Source: Aspidapion aeneum
Taxonomy: Eukaryota; Arthropoda; Insecta; Coleoptera; Brentidae
Reading direction: 5' to 3'
Assembly: GCA_963576565.1 (NCBI GenBank)
Contig: OY755042.1
Location: 13,122,262 to 13,186,261 of the forward strand
DNA length: 64,000 nucleotides
Part shown: in pieces, positions 53,176 to 64,000 of the stretch
Numbering within the stretch: the first letter of the stretch is position 1
Layout of the letters: every line of letters starts with the position of its first letter
Notes under the pieces: generated by a model
Seen by the model: only the letters and a program-made list of their open reading frames with translations
Databases searched by the model: none
Told to the model about the DNA's origin: nothing
Position numbers and translations under genes: made by a program

Positions 53176-54451
53176 GGTTGCACATTTATTTGTGTATTTT
53201 GTTTTTATTTAAGCTTTACAGGATGTCCCAAATTCGATAATCTTGGGGGCAAAATGTATTTTTAGAGGAGATAGAAAAAACTGACCCCCACTTACGAGCC
53301 TCGATTTTCAAGAGATGATATATTAAGCCGTTAAATTTCATTTTAGTGTAAAATGCTTTTTATAGTTTTTTTAATAAAGAGTCCTCGTGTTTCCAAATTT
53401 TACAAATAGATGGTCACCGTAAAATTTTATTCAAAATAACGTTTCACACTCTATTCACCACGAACAAGCGTTTTCCTTTAATTTTAAGCTTTTTCCTATT
53501 TTTGCCGCAACTGTTCCCGGTGTTTTCACCTAGAGCTAATGACTAACTAGTGCTAGGTACCAACACTCAACTTGATAATGGTGATGCTGTAGAAGGGTCC
53601 TGCAGATAAAAAGCAAGAAAATCGACTCGGTAAGTGCCCTAGAAATAAGCAGTTGTAGATTTCCTTAAACGAATCTGTGGCATAACTTTCACCCTTCCTT
53701 TCCGACCAATGTTTATTTTTTATTTGCCTCTGTATTTTTAATTCATTTCTTTATTTGATCATTTTAGAATATTTTAAAAACAGTAAAAATTTTAAAATAT
53801 AAACTAAAAAGAAAGAGAAAATACACAGAATATAAGGAAATAAAAGGGTCATTCCATAGGAAAATTTCAATTTTATAAAATAGCAATTCTAAGTGAAAAA
53901 ACTAAAAGTGACAGATGCAATTCAATTTGATAGCTTAATTCTTTTTTAAAAAAGCAATAAGACCAAAATAAAATTACATAAATATAAAGTTAGAGTCTCC
54001 CTTAAAAATGCTGACTTTTCAAATTCCCCTTAAGCCCTAAAACAACTGAAAATCAAGCATCGCAAATGGGAATCCCTCAAAAACATCGAATTTGGAATAC
54101 CCTCTACACTTTGGCTAGACTATTTACTTTGAGTAATTCCTGAGCTTTGTCCTACTATTAACCCTTTCACTACCAGCGTCCCTCTAGAAGAACAAAATTT
54201 TCTATACCCTCTCAGTACATATCTTATATAAGCCGAAAAAAATTAATTTCTTAAGAAATTTTATACTAAAAATAATTATTTTATAAAATTTCTTTGTATT
54301 TTTGAAAAATGCTTTGTTTTTTTTTTAAATCTCTTTTTGTATGAACGACTGTTTTTCAAGACATAAAAAAATTGCGATAGACACCAAAAATAGTATTCTT
54401 TATTATTTTATAAAAACAAAATTTAGAAAGCTTTTGTACTTTGACATTTTT
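53176..54451. other. Unassigned intron sequence
   Basis: About 1.3 kb with no gene. A stray ACAGGATGTCCCAAATTCG near 53219 looks like the end of another small DNA element. Confidence 0.4.
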
Positions 54452-54586
54452 AGCTCACACGTATACTATACTATAGTAGTGTGAGCTATGGTGATCCTAA
54501 TTTTTTCGAGAAAAAAAAAGTTGCTCCGATTTAAAAAATTTTGATATATCTTTGCGTTTCAGATGATTTTTGAAACTTTTTTGTTG

Positions 54587-54644
<58 letters not shown>

Positions 54645-55234
54645 ATGTCTATCTGTCTGTCTGTATGTCTGTATGTCTGTCTGTAACGACCAACGCGCAT
54701 AACTCAAAAACCGCTTGGCCGATTTTAATGAAATTTGGTACCTAGGCTAGGTCTTGGGTCGAGATGGTCCCATTTGAAAATGAACAAAATTCATCGAACA
54801 CAAACCAAATAAAAGGGTGGGGGAAGATTTCAAAAATTAGAGTTTATGTGAAAATATGGCGTGTGTGATATCAAACGAAAGGTAATTGAGTCTGCAGTTA
54901 AACAAAATACATTTTAATTTATTTAAAAAAAAGGGTGGGGGTATATTTTAAAAATTAGAGTTTAAGTGAAAATATGGCGTGTGTGATATCAAACGAAAGG
55001 TAATTGAGTCCGAAGTTTAACAAAATACATTTTAGTTTTTGTTTTCTTTAAGGGTGGGGGTAGATTTCAAAAATTTGAGTTTAAGTCAAAACATGGCTTG
55101 TGTGGTATCAAACAAAAGGTAATTTAGTCTGGAGTTGAATAAAATGTATTTCAGTTTTTAGTTATATTAGCTCACACGTACAAAATAACTATAGTACCTA
55201 GTGTGAGCTTAGAGGCCCATATATTGGCAGAGTA
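54452..55234 (+). mobile_element. HINE-like family 1, copy 4
   Basis: Same plan as copy 1: AGCTCACAC hairpin, the TTGCGTTTCAGATGATTTT block, a CTGT run of about 95 bp (54590-54684), three GGGTGGGGG modules, a second AGCTCACAC hairpin and the GGCAGAGTA end. Flanks are T-rich. Confidence 0.85.
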
Positions 55235-55370
55235 TTTAATAAACTTTAGGGTTATGCAAGATTCTCAAAACGCTTAATTCAGCCTTATTAAACGTTAAAG
55301 TAAAATGAGCAGACGCAAGAATTTTTTACACTCCCAGAGCCATTCTTCCTGGCAAGAGGGATATTCAAAA

Positions 55371-56913
55371 CAGTGGCGGCTCGTGCCAATTCAACATGGT
55401 AGTGCCAGAATTTTGATAGCCACTCGAAAAAAAATTCGGGATGCTGCGTCAAATTTAAATTCAAAATTCGTTAAAAAGGTTCTGGAATGAAATAGCGAAG
55501 TACAAAATAACGAGTAATGAAATAGCGACATCAAAATAGCGATGTAATGAAAGAGCGACTATCAAAATAGCGATGTAACAAAACAGCGACATATCAAAAT
55601 AGCGATGTATCAAAATAGCGACAATCAAAATAGCGACAATAAAAATAGCGATATATCAAAATAGCGATGAATTAAAATACCGCATCAAACCAAACCGAAT
55701 CGAATTAAACCTATCCGAACCAAACCGACCCGAAATGCGCTATTATATCGTGCGGTATTTTGACTATACCAGCTTATTTTTACAAAAAAAAACTTCCCTG
55801 ACTTCTTGTTCGGGATCCTAGAGGGTGTGAATCCGAACCGAACTGAACCGAATTCGGTTCAGTTCGGATTTACACTTTCTAGGATCCCGGAAAAGAAGTA
55901 TGGAGAGTTTTAAAAAAAATATATGTTGGTTCGGATCGGTTCGGTCCGGTTCGGTTTGGTTCGGCTAAGATCCCGAGAAAGAAGTCAGAGTAGTTTTTTT
56001 TGAAAAAAATTGTTAGAAAGAAACCCCTTAGTCGAACTATATGCCAAAATCCAATCGAAATATCGCTATTTTGATAGTCGCTATTTTGTTACATCGCTGT
56101 TTTGATAGTCGCTATTTTGTTACATCGCTATTTTGATAGTCGCTATTTTGTTTCATCGCTATTTTGTTACATCGCTATTTTATTACAATCGATCTTTTGT
56201 TACATCGCTATTTTGTTAAGTCGCTATTTTGATAGTTGCCCTTTCATTACATCGCTATTTTGAATGACGCTATTTCGATACCGCTATTTTAATACTCGCT
56301 ATTTTATACATCGATATTTCGTTCCAGGGCCCTAGTTTTTTAAAGAAACTACCCAAATTACGTCCATGTAATGACTCAAAATTTATCAAAAATTCTGCTG
56401 AATGAATTTAAATAATAACTTAACTTACCCATACTATAGTTACAAGTATTTACAAACAAGTTACAAAAATGTATTTTTATGACAAATAGTATTAAATTTA
56501 GAACAACGCGATTTTTGTTAACTTCCACGTTTGTTTTTCAATTTTTAAATAAGGTGGTGGCCGGCCTAAATCTTTAATTTTTAAGTTTTTCTCTAGCGAA
56601 AAACCACTAAAAGAGTTTTTTAAGACGCTAATTTTATTCATTTTCACCTAAAAAAGAGAACAAAATGCAGAGTACACGGGTATATTTTTTGTCGCGTAAT
56701 TTAGAGGGCCTAAATTAAAGCATACATACTCAACTTACAAAAACAAGACGACTAACTGGTTGGCGTGCCCAACACAAATTTTAGTTAAATATTTTAATTT
56801 ATTCAATGTAAAAATTGTTCAACACTGAAGGAAAGAAAGAAAAGAAATGCATACATTGTAGAAAAATAAGGTAGTGCTATAGCTCCGTGGAACTACCCGA
56901 CGAGCCGCCAATG
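55371..56913. mobile_element. hAT-like element CAGTGGCGGCTCGT, split by a foldback element
   Basis: It starts CAGTGGCGGCTCGTGCC and ends GACGAGCCGCCAATG, nearly inverted (GGCGGCTCGT/ACGAGCCGCC). Such ends are typical of hAT MITEs. No clear 8-bp duplication is visible. A foldback element at 55482-56327 interrupts it. Noncoding. Confidence 0.6.
55482..56327. mobile_element. Foldback element built of AAATAGCGA repeats
   Basis: It starts CTGGAATGAAATAGCGA and ends TCGATATTTCGTTCCAG, an inverted pair. The left arm (to about 55690) is about a dozen copies of a 12-14-base motif such as ATCAAAATAGCGAT. The right arm (56055-56310) has the same motif inverted (ATCGCTATTTTGAT). The middle carries inverted CCGAACCAAACCGA / TTCGGTTCAGTTCGG-type repeats around 55690-55975. 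Almost all of it can fold back. No coding. Confidence 0.8.
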
Positions 56914-57231
56914 ATTGATTGGTCTGCAAAATTGATTAAATAACTAAAAAGTGTTATTTCTTAGCAAGTGGGTTTAATGCAAGAGTGCAACATTGGTTTA
57001 TAAGTATAAATAAAAATACCTACTGGAAGAGTCAAATTTTTCAGCAGTGGCTGGTAGTTAAAGGGTTAATTACTCAAATTAAGAATTTTGAAGGAGTGTA
57101 TTTACAATAACGCCAAGCAGTAATGGTGCCAGGCAGTATTTTCTCAGCTTTACATTGAAAACTGACATTTGATCTTTCAAAATTAACATAAAGTGGAATT
57201 TAAAAATATGGTTTATTTATCTTCAATAAAA
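56914..57231. other. Unassigned sequence
   Basis: About 320 bp of AT-rich sequence without recognised elements. Confidence 0.4.
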
Positions 57232-57345
57232 CAGTGGCGCACCCAGGAATATATTTGGGGGGGGGCGAGGCCTCTTGGAGGGCCCGAAACCTCATAATGT
57301 CGAGTTTTAAGCTATTTTTTGTGTTTTTTCATAAGATATGTGTGA
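57232..57345 (+). mobile_element. hAT-like G-rich MITE, copy 6 (right end lost)
   Basis: It starts CAGTGGCGCACCCAGGAATA, then a G run, GCGAGGCCTCTTGG and the core TTTTTTGTGTTTTTTCA shared (inverted) with copies 4 and 5. The right TIR is absent. Confidence 0.65.
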
Positions 57346-57879
57346 GCCCCTGAATAAAATAAAGTAAGTCAGTCTTCCGGTTCATATACATAGTAAACAA
57401 AGGCCTTGTATTATAAGATCAAAGCTGATCTAACAATGTAAAATTGTCACAATACTGCCTGCCATGGGTGTACGCAGCATGAAACTTTAGAAGGCGCAAA
57501 TGCAAAAATTTTAAAATAAAATAGATATTTATTAAATTAGTATTTACTTTTTGGTAAAAAGAAACGTCGGGGTTCTTCAGCAAATTTGCTTAAAACCTCT
57601 TTATCTACTTATTTATTTTTTTCTGAAACTGATTTTGGTGTACATTTAGCATGCACAAATCGCTTAATACATTCTCTGAAAAGATCGTTCTAAGGTACTA
57701 CATGGCAATGTTGGCAAAATATGTAGGGCAGTTTGTGTTGATGGAAAAAAAAATTGTGCTTGCTTTACAATTTCTGCTACTTTCAAACATTTTAACGCCG
57801 CTTTATTAATTTTTTTGACTCTCCACTAGTTGTTTTTGTCTCTCCGCAAGTTGTATCATATTTCAGCCTCATCATCAAG

Positions 57880-58460
57880 CCTGTTCAAATGACATTATGA
57901 AAATTGTTTAATAAGCAACTTAAATTAACTGGATAGTCTAGCATAACATAAAGATGGTAGGTTTCCATCGTAAGCTCCAAATAAGGTATTAACAAATATT
58001 TTTTTCAGTACTGGGTGATTTGCTGGAACATGACTTTTTCTGCAGATTCGCGATGATGTTTGATTAGATTTGATATTCTTAATGCGATTTCCACAGGACA
58101 ATAAATCTAAACTTTTAGATTGCAAGATATTCGCCACAGGTTCGAAAAGGTCAGAATACTTTGCTATCAGGCTTAAATGCCGGGCTTGTTGAAATGTGAC
58201 CTTTCTATTGCATAATTGCCGTCTGAAGTCCCCAATGATGCCCAAAAGGTTGTCTTTAAATACAGCAATACTTTGGTATTTTTAAGACTATATTGTCTAA
58301 CAAGGGACAAAGGAGAGCAATATTTGGACCATACTTTCTTTGAAAAAATCTAATTCATGGACAAAAAGACTTATATCCTTTACAGTATATTCGTATATCG
58401 TTGGGAATAAGTGCACATTGTACAACTTGATTGATTAATTGTTTTGTTTGGAAATTATTA
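57880..58460 (-). pseudogene. Possible hAT transposase relic (ZMYM1-like region)
   Basis: The - strand holds a 106-codon frame (58245-57925) with VTFQQARHLSLIAKYSDLFE and NILQSKSLDLLSCGNRIKNI. It resembles the 'tv..a..Ls.i...d.f..l..lLqs.sldl..a...i' region of DUF4371/ZMYM1-type hAT transposases. Upstream, 58460-58250 gives NFQTKQLINQVVQ and similar fragments broken by stops. The similarity is from general recall of the family and not strong; it could be another domesticated or decayed protein. Confidence 0.35.
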
Positions 58461-58473
58461 TCATAAAAAAAAA

Positions 58474-58696
58474 CATTTCATGTAAAAAAAAGCCAATTAC
58501 GCGAAAATGTTATTTCGTAAAAATAATTGATAAAAAAGTAAAGCCAAGTTCTTTAATACAAATTCTAAAATAAAATCTTAATAGTTTGGAAATGTTTTTT
58601 TAAACTTTGCTATTACAGCCAAACTACTTTATGTTCAATTTAGCACAAGAGTCATTTACAGCCGTAATAGCCAAGTTTAGAAAAACATTTCCAAAC
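58474..58696. mobile_element. Foldback MITE family, copy 3 (right arm truncated)
   Basis: It matches the first two thirds of 6244-6602: TTTCATGTAAAAAAAAGCCA, AATTACGCGAAAATGTTATT and the centre with AGAGTCATTTACAGCCG. The right arm stops after ACATTTCCAAACT, where repeat D begins. Confidence 0.75.
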
Positions 58697-58835
58697 TGTG
58701 TGTTTGAGTTTCGCAGCTCATTCCATAGTAGAGTTTTCGATAGGTCAAATATGGGTTGAAATGTTTTAAGAAAAGATGGCAGTTTCCGCGCGAACTTGGC
58801 GGGACACTGCCGTGCTCCCAGATATTATTTTGAAT
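58697..58835 (+). repeat. Interspersed repeat D, copy 2
   Basis: It aligns with about 7465-7600 (GCAGCTCATTCC, GATAGGTCAAATATGG, AACTTGGCG, CACTGCCGTGC). No coding. Confidence 0.6.
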
Positions 58836-59036
58836 ATTTAGGTGTTTGGGCAAATACCGCTCCCTACCCGTCGCTGCGTAGGCCCCTGCTGCCTGCCACT
58901 TTTGCTGCCTGTCTTTATTGCAATAAGTCCCTATTATTACAGTGGTTTGCCTTTGTCTCGCGCATCTTGGAACGGCAGCTGAATTATATGGCACGTCAGT
59001 TAATATTATGGATATATCCCCAAGATTTGCTGGAGT

Positions 59037-59229
59037 CACTGGCGTATATAGAAAAAAGTTTCGGGGTGGGTCCAAGGCAGTTTGGGGGGGGCCTGAGACC
59101 CCATGAGGCCGTATTTTATGCTATTTTATGTTTGTATTCAGGAAATATGTGGAAAATATCTAAACAAATCTTAGCTTCGGGGGGGGGGGGGGCGGGCCCC
59201 CCAGCCCCCCCCCCTTATATACGCCACTG
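59037..59229 (+). mobile_element. hAT-like G-rich MITE, copy 7, with clean 8-bp duplication
   Basis: The ends CACTGGCGTATATA and TATATACGCCACTG are flanked by identical 8-bp GCTGGAGT (59029-59036 and 59230-59237). The AT-rich core with GGAAATATGTGGAAAATATC and G runs is shared with copies 2 and 3. The 8-bp duplication fixes the family as hAT-type. Confidence 0.85.
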
Positions 59230-59239
59230 GCTGGAGTCA

Positions 59240-59917
59240 TCATTGGGATAACTCAAACCATTTCTATGTCGCTGTCTTTAGGTGATCCACTACTTGTGCA
59301 GTTACTTGTAAAAGAAGAGGTAGGAATAAAACTCGTAGGAGTGCAATATTCAGGGTGTAACTAAATAAGTGTAAAACATTTAAGGGGGTGATTCCTCATC
59401 GAAAAATAGATAGGATCTTTCATATAAAGAAACTTCATTGGAGCATCCCTTGTTAAGATACAGCCCCTTAAAAGCACTAAAAAAGTTACAATATTAATAT
59501 TAACCTGACATTTTCTACTACCAAAAAGACACTTAGCCGGTAATTTATTTGGTTTACTCCATGGTTGTAAGGAGTGGAAAACGCAACCCCTAAAATTTAT
59601 TTGCAATGTAACTCTTTGTCTTATTATTTGTTTAATATTTAAAAATGTATTTCCGATAGCCTGTTTCATTGTAAACAAAAAATGTCTGTTGGATTTTTTG
59701 CACAAAATAAACCAGTTCGCAGCAAAAAATTATTTTACGAACAACTACAGAGATACATCGTCATAAATGCGAACTGGAATAGGCCGCTATTAGCGATAGT
59801 GACAATTAAATTGTTATCAAGCTGTCAGTTTGTAAATTTTTAAAATTGAATTAATACTAATTGTGTATTGTCGTTCTGTTCTTAATTTGCTACTTTAATA
59901 ATTCACTCGTTATTAAA
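59240..59917. other. Unassigned, possibly 5' part of the transposase relic element
   Basis: CAGGGTGTAACTAAATAAGT at 59351 looks like a terminal repeat of a Tc1/mariner-type element. The stretch up to 59917 has no supported coding. It precedes the relic at 59918 and may be its leader. Confidence 0.45.
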
Positions 59918-60303
59918 ATGGCATACACAAATGAGGAAATGGCTGATATGCATTACTTTTACGGTCTGTCGCAGGGGAATGGGTTAGAAGCTTCTAGAAG
60001 ATATGCTGAAATGTATCCTCAACGGCACTATCCTTCACATATAGTTCATTCCACAAAAGAACGCAGGATTGTGGTCGCCATCAAGAAGTAAGAACACCAC
60101 AGCTTGAGGAAGCAGTACTTAATTTGATTGAAGAACAACCTACTACCAGTACTAGGAAGATTGCTTTCCAGCTAAATGTTGATCATATGACGGTATTTCG
60201 AATTTTAAAGGAACAACTCTTATACCCTTACCATCTGCAACGAGTACAGGCACTGTTACCGCGAGACTTTCCGTACCGAGTGTATTCTTCATGTGGCATA
60301 TAA
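59918..60303 (+). pseudogene. Decayed DUF4817-like transposase, N-terminal half
   Basis: It starts MAYTNEEMADMHYFYGLSQG and continues YAEMYPQRHYPSH, a first HTH typical of this transposase type. A frameshift near 60045 leads to the second HTH part: PQLEEAVLNLIEEQPTTSTR, KIAFQLNVDHMTVFRILKEQ and LLYPYHLQRVQALLPRDFPY. The frame then stops at 60301. The DDE half that should follow is gone. It is a different subfamily from 12291-13291. Confidence 0.8.
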
Positions 60304-60871
60304 TAAAAATTTCAAAAGCTGGAGAACAAACAAAGCTACGAAAAATTACCACGAAACCGAAAAAAAAGAATACAAACACAATTGAATGAACGGATGGGTC
60401 TCAATGTTAATTGTGTGAAGCAAGGAATGGGAACAACAAATGATGGCAATACGTCAAGAATAATAATCCCGAGCTAACATAAGAAATAACCGGTGTGGAC
60501 CAAGAATTGATACACAAATTCTCTATCATTCTGACAACCCTAAATTCCAATAAGTCCATCGATCCCGAGAAGTTTAGAACACTGTTTCCAGACTGCCAAG
60601 CTTTTTGTTTCTTTATATCGGTGGTATTACATGCCTAATACGGTCCATAATATTTGATTTTTAACCGAGGAGGCACAGGATGCCAGAAATAAGGACTAGA
60701 GGAAATTTCGATTGGATCGTTCTCGAAAATGCTCTAGAAAATCTTCGAATGAAGATGATTTCAATATGTTGTATGCTACCTCAGATCCATATATATACAT
60801 ATGGACTCAGGACAGAGCCAAGTCTGAAATCACGGGACTTACAAGAAGTTAAATTATTATTATCAGAAGAA
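60304..60871 (+). other. Unassigned sequence, one weak frame
   Basis: The frame at 60680-60943 runs into the HINE-like element and has no recognised domain; a KSRDLQEVKLLLSEEY-like stretch could be the tail of an old retroelement ORF, but this is not supported. Confidence 0.3.
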
Positions 60872-61605
60872 TACTCTGCCAATCTATGGGCACCTAAGCT
60901 CACACTGGATGCTATAGTTATAGTGTATCTACGTGAAAGCTAATATAACTAAAAACTGAAGTATATTTTATTGAACTCCAGACTCAATTACCTTTCGTTG
61001 AATACCACACAAGCCATGTTTTGACTTAAACGCTAATTTTTCAAATCTACCCCCATCCTTTTTTTAAAAACTAAAATGTATTTTGTTTAACTCCAGACTC
61101 AATTACCTCTCGTTTGATATCACACACGCCATATTTCCACTTAAACACTAATTTTTGAAATTTACCCCCACCCTTTTTTTTAAAATAAACTAAAATGTAT
61201 TTTGTTTAACTCCAGACTCAATTACCTTTCGTTTGATATCACACACGCTATATTTTTACATAAACTCTAATTTTTGAAATCTACCCCCACCCTTTTATTT
61301 AGCTTGTGTTCGGTGGATTTTGTTCATTTTTAAATGGGACCATCTCGAGACAAAACCCAGCCTGGGTACCAAATTTCATTAAAATCGGGCAAGCCGTTTT
61401 TGAGGTATGCGCGTTGGTCGTTACAGACAGACATACAGACAGACAGACAGACATACAGACAGACAGACGGCGCAACAAAAAAGTTTCAAAATCATCTGAA
61501 ACGCAAAGATATATAAAAAAATTTGAAATCGGAGCAACATTTTTTTCTCGAAAAAATTAGGATCACCATAGCTCACACTACTATAGTATAGTAGTAGTGT
61601 GAGCT
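60872..61605 (-). mobile_element. HINE-like family 1, copy 5
   Basis: The GGCAGAGTA end is at 60872 (as TACTCTGCC). Then come the right hairpin (partly decayed, AGCTCACAC...GTGAAAGCT), modules, the ACGCGCATACCTC block, a CAGA run of only about 50 bp and the left hairpin at 61570-61605 with intact arms. Flanking bases are AA on both sides of the + strand, consistent with T|T insertion. Confidence 0.85.
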
Positions 61606-62423
61606 AATAAAGGTTCATATATTTTATAAATATATTATACATATATTTGCGTTAGGTTCTAGAATATGTTTTTGTTTGTTTAAAAGATTGAAAAGATTAC
61701 CTTTTTTATTTTTCCTTCTATTGTTGAATTTGTTATTCTTGTTAACTTAATTTTTCTGCTGTTGTTTGAGCGTCAATTTGGAATATATTTTTATTTCGGT
61801 TCTATTTAATTAAAGATATTGCTTCTATCCTATATGAGCTATTGATTACACTGGTCGGCATGAAAATCGGCCCTGACACCATTCTTGCCGATTCTTATGT
61901 AAAATGACCGCCTGAATCCAAATATGAACTTCGTTTTACCCCATCACCCCCCCATTTTTGGGGAGACCCCCTACCTATTTTTACTGCTTTTCGATAGTTT
62001 GGTGGGATGGAAAGTATTATTTTGGCCTTAACATCATTTTTTTTGAGGTACTGGAGACATTGAGTGTTTCAAACATTAATATTTGTAGCAAGGTAGGTAG
62101 GCCCAAGGGGAATTTCGCGGGTAGGAGTCACTGTACATTTGTCTGGGAATCGCACCTGGGAATCACTCGAAATTCGCTGTCAATCACTTCAAAATGACTG
62201 GAAAACACCTGAAAATCTCTGGGAATCACTAGGAATCATTGGTAAAAAATGGAAATCACTGTATGTTTTTAAGGGTGGCGAATTTCCCCCCGGGTAGGCC
62301 TTTTTTCTGGAGGGGGGGGTTCCGCATCAATGATAAATGTACACCGTCGATTTTTCTGTTTTACATACATTTTTTAGTTATTTTTTTAAATTTTAGTAAA
62401 GTAATAAACGTTATAACAATTCT
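61606..62423. other. Unassigned; short degenerate GGAATCACT repeats
   Basis: 62135-62260 repeats GGGAATCACT, GGAATCGCAC, GGAAATCACT and similar phrases about eight times. Otherwise no gene or recognised element. Confidence 0.45.
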
Positions 62424-62924
62424 TTAGTCCCGAAAGATAATATTCACTTGCCGCCTTTGCACATCAAACTCGGACTGATCAAACAGTTTGTAAAAGCACT
62501 GTACAAAACAGGTGACGCATTCATATTTATGAAAACTAAATTGCCTCGTCTTAGTGAGGCTAGAATCAAGGAAGGTGTTTTTGTTTCGCCCCAGATTAGA
62601 CAACTTTTTCAAGATTCGATGTTTATTGAACACCTGAATCAAAAAGGAAAAGAAACTTGGTTTGCATTCCAAAACGTGTGTAAGAACTTCCTGGGTATCC
62701 ACAAAAGTGATGATTATGTCGCTCAGGTCGAGGAATTGCTCTTAGCCTAGAAGGCCATGGGATGTAACATGTCTTTTAAAGTACACTTCCTTCACTCGCA
62801 TCTGGACTTCTTTTCTGAAAGTTTAGGAGTAGTCTTGGATAAACACGGAGAACGGAATTATCAAGACATCGCTAAGTTGGAAAAGAGATTTTCAGGGAAG
62901 TACTGCTGGTTTTTAAAGGTATAA
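62424..62924 (+). pseudogene. Uncharacterised protein family, copy 2 (C-terminal fragment)
   Basis: It reads KDNIHLPPLHIKLGLIKQFV, KALYKTGDAFIFMKTKLPRL, GVFVSPQIRQLFQDSMF, KNFLGIHKSDDYVAQVEELL, an in-frame TAG at 62748, and then MSFKVHFLHSHLDFFSESLG and YQDIAKLEKRFSGKYCWF. It aligns block for block with the second half of the copy at 33470-33960 but is well diverged, so the two are separate, old insertions. The N-terminal half, with the Cys motifs, is missing. Confidence 0.75.
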
Positions 62925-64000
62925 AAGGAAAGCAAGCACCAAGTGAAGGTACAGATCTTTTTATTTATTATTTTTTACAGCTAAAATAATTCTCTTCACT
63001 CCTAAATATTTAAACTTATGTCGATTGGATTATCATTATCATCGAAAAGTGATAAAAATAGATAAAAGGGCTTCCCCAAAAATGGTGTGTGGTAGAAGAA
63101 AACGCAAGCTATACTGGGATTCAAGGCGTCATTGTACATAAGAATCAGCAGAAATAATGCCAGGGCTCAAGATTTTTTTATTTTTTGCAGACCAGTGTTA
63201 TTTCTCATTTTGATTGAGAACAATAATTTCTAATCCTCATTTCCAAGCCTACAATTCCAATTAAAAAATTTACAAGATGTTCAAATTTTCAATAATGATT
63301 TATGACACCCTCTCTTAATGACAAAGCTGATTAAATTTTCTCGAAATTCAGTGAATGCTAAATAATAATTTTGTGTTGAAACCAGGAACTTTTGGAAATA
63401 ATTGCCTCTTAAAAGGTGGGGGTAAAAATTATTGTAATCATATATTGTCTTATACTTTGAAGAAATTATGTGCAAAGTTTCACGTCTCTGAGCTAAATAC
63501 TAAGAGTAATAAAATATAAAGAGATCTCGTAGCTCCGTTTTCGGCGGTCATTCATTCATTTGTTCAGTTGTAAACAATGTAGCTTTTCCGCTGTTGCCGC
63601 CTCCTCTACCTCTGTAAAATTTTATAAATAATAAGTAAGGTTCAACTTCTTACCTTACCAAAATATATTGTGTGCAGGGTCTGAGAATGATTGGAGAATT
63701 TCCCTGTTTGAAGTAAGTAAATTTTATCACTATTTCCATGATTGACAAATATTCATGATTTTTTGGTTGTTAAAAGCAGGATCCTTCGGTAGACCACATA
63801 ATATGCTTCCACCTTGTTGTTCCACAACTAAAAGACCACTGGTCCCTGATCAGCCATTTGTTCATCCCGACTACCAGAGTTTTTTGTTTCACGGAGACTG
63901 TAATCCCTAAGTTTTGACATTGAAATCTATCTAGTCTACTGTGGATATTTTTTAATTTTTAATATGTAGCTTAATTTACCGAATGCTGCCCAGGTCAATC
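62925..64000. other. Unassigned sequence to window end
   Basis: About 1.1 kb with no supported gene. Frames are short and show no family signature. No further transporter exon was recognised here. Confidence 0.4.

Noticed and set aside
58677..59251. Frames of 132 and 151 codons on opposite strands
   Set aside because: They cross repeat D and a hAT-like MITE and show no domain; the C-terminal Gly/Pro-rich ends are translated G runs.
63000..64000. Search for the remaining C-terminal transporter exons
   Set aside because: No stretch with the expected TM10-TM12 motifs bounded by splice sites was recognised; they probably lie beyond the window.

Overview
This window is nuclear DNA of an arthropod, most likely an insect with a large, repeat-swollen genome. 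The sequence is AT-rich and coding-poor. It has canonical GT..AG introns of 2 to 12 kb and is packed with nested transposable elements. The species cannot be told from the sequence; a beetle-like or similarly TE-rich insect genome is an inference.

Only one host gene is recognisable. It is an SLC17-type (major facilitator superfamily, anion/phosphate:sodium symporter) transporter on the + strand, in six exons: 23820-23956, 31394-31706, 36158-36375, 38612-38761, 40547-40679 and 52951-53019. All splice phases agree (donors GTAAGT or GTAAGA, acceptors TTTTAG, AATAG or TTTCAG). They give about 340 contiguous residues from TM1 to about TM9. The first coding exon and the C-terminal exons lie outside the window or were not found.

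1-8.3 kb holds repeats only: half of a 1.5-kb repeat whose inverted partner lies at 49.6-51.4 kb, a pogo-like element with a decayed CENP-B-type helix-turn-helix reading frame, and a 2.76-kb MULE-like element with a 9-bp target duplication carrying three inner repeats. 8.35-11.68 kb is a full-length RTE-like non-LTR retrotransposon on the - strand with an intact 968-residue endonuclease/reverse transcriptase and a perfect 15-bp target duplication. 12.3-23.8 kb holds decayed transposases (DUF4817-type, mariner), a Jockey/CR1-like RT relic, MITEs and three copies of an unclassified repeat.

23.8-53 kb is the transporter gene. Its introns hold an inverted repeat of about 3 kb, an 8-bp-TSD hAT element with a pogo MITE inside, a TIR-bounded element enclosing a decayed gene of an uncharacterised protein family, several foldback elements, and a multiply nested structure at 40.8-48.5 kb. 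In that structure a Helentron/HINE-like element has expanded an internal 12-bp repeat to 2.7 kb.

53-64 kb is again repeats: another HINE-like copy, a hAT-like element split by a foldback element built of short AAATAGCGA repeats, decayed transposases, and a second copy of the uncharacterised protein family. No prokaryotic features, CRISPR arrays, rRNA genes or functional tRNA genes were seen.
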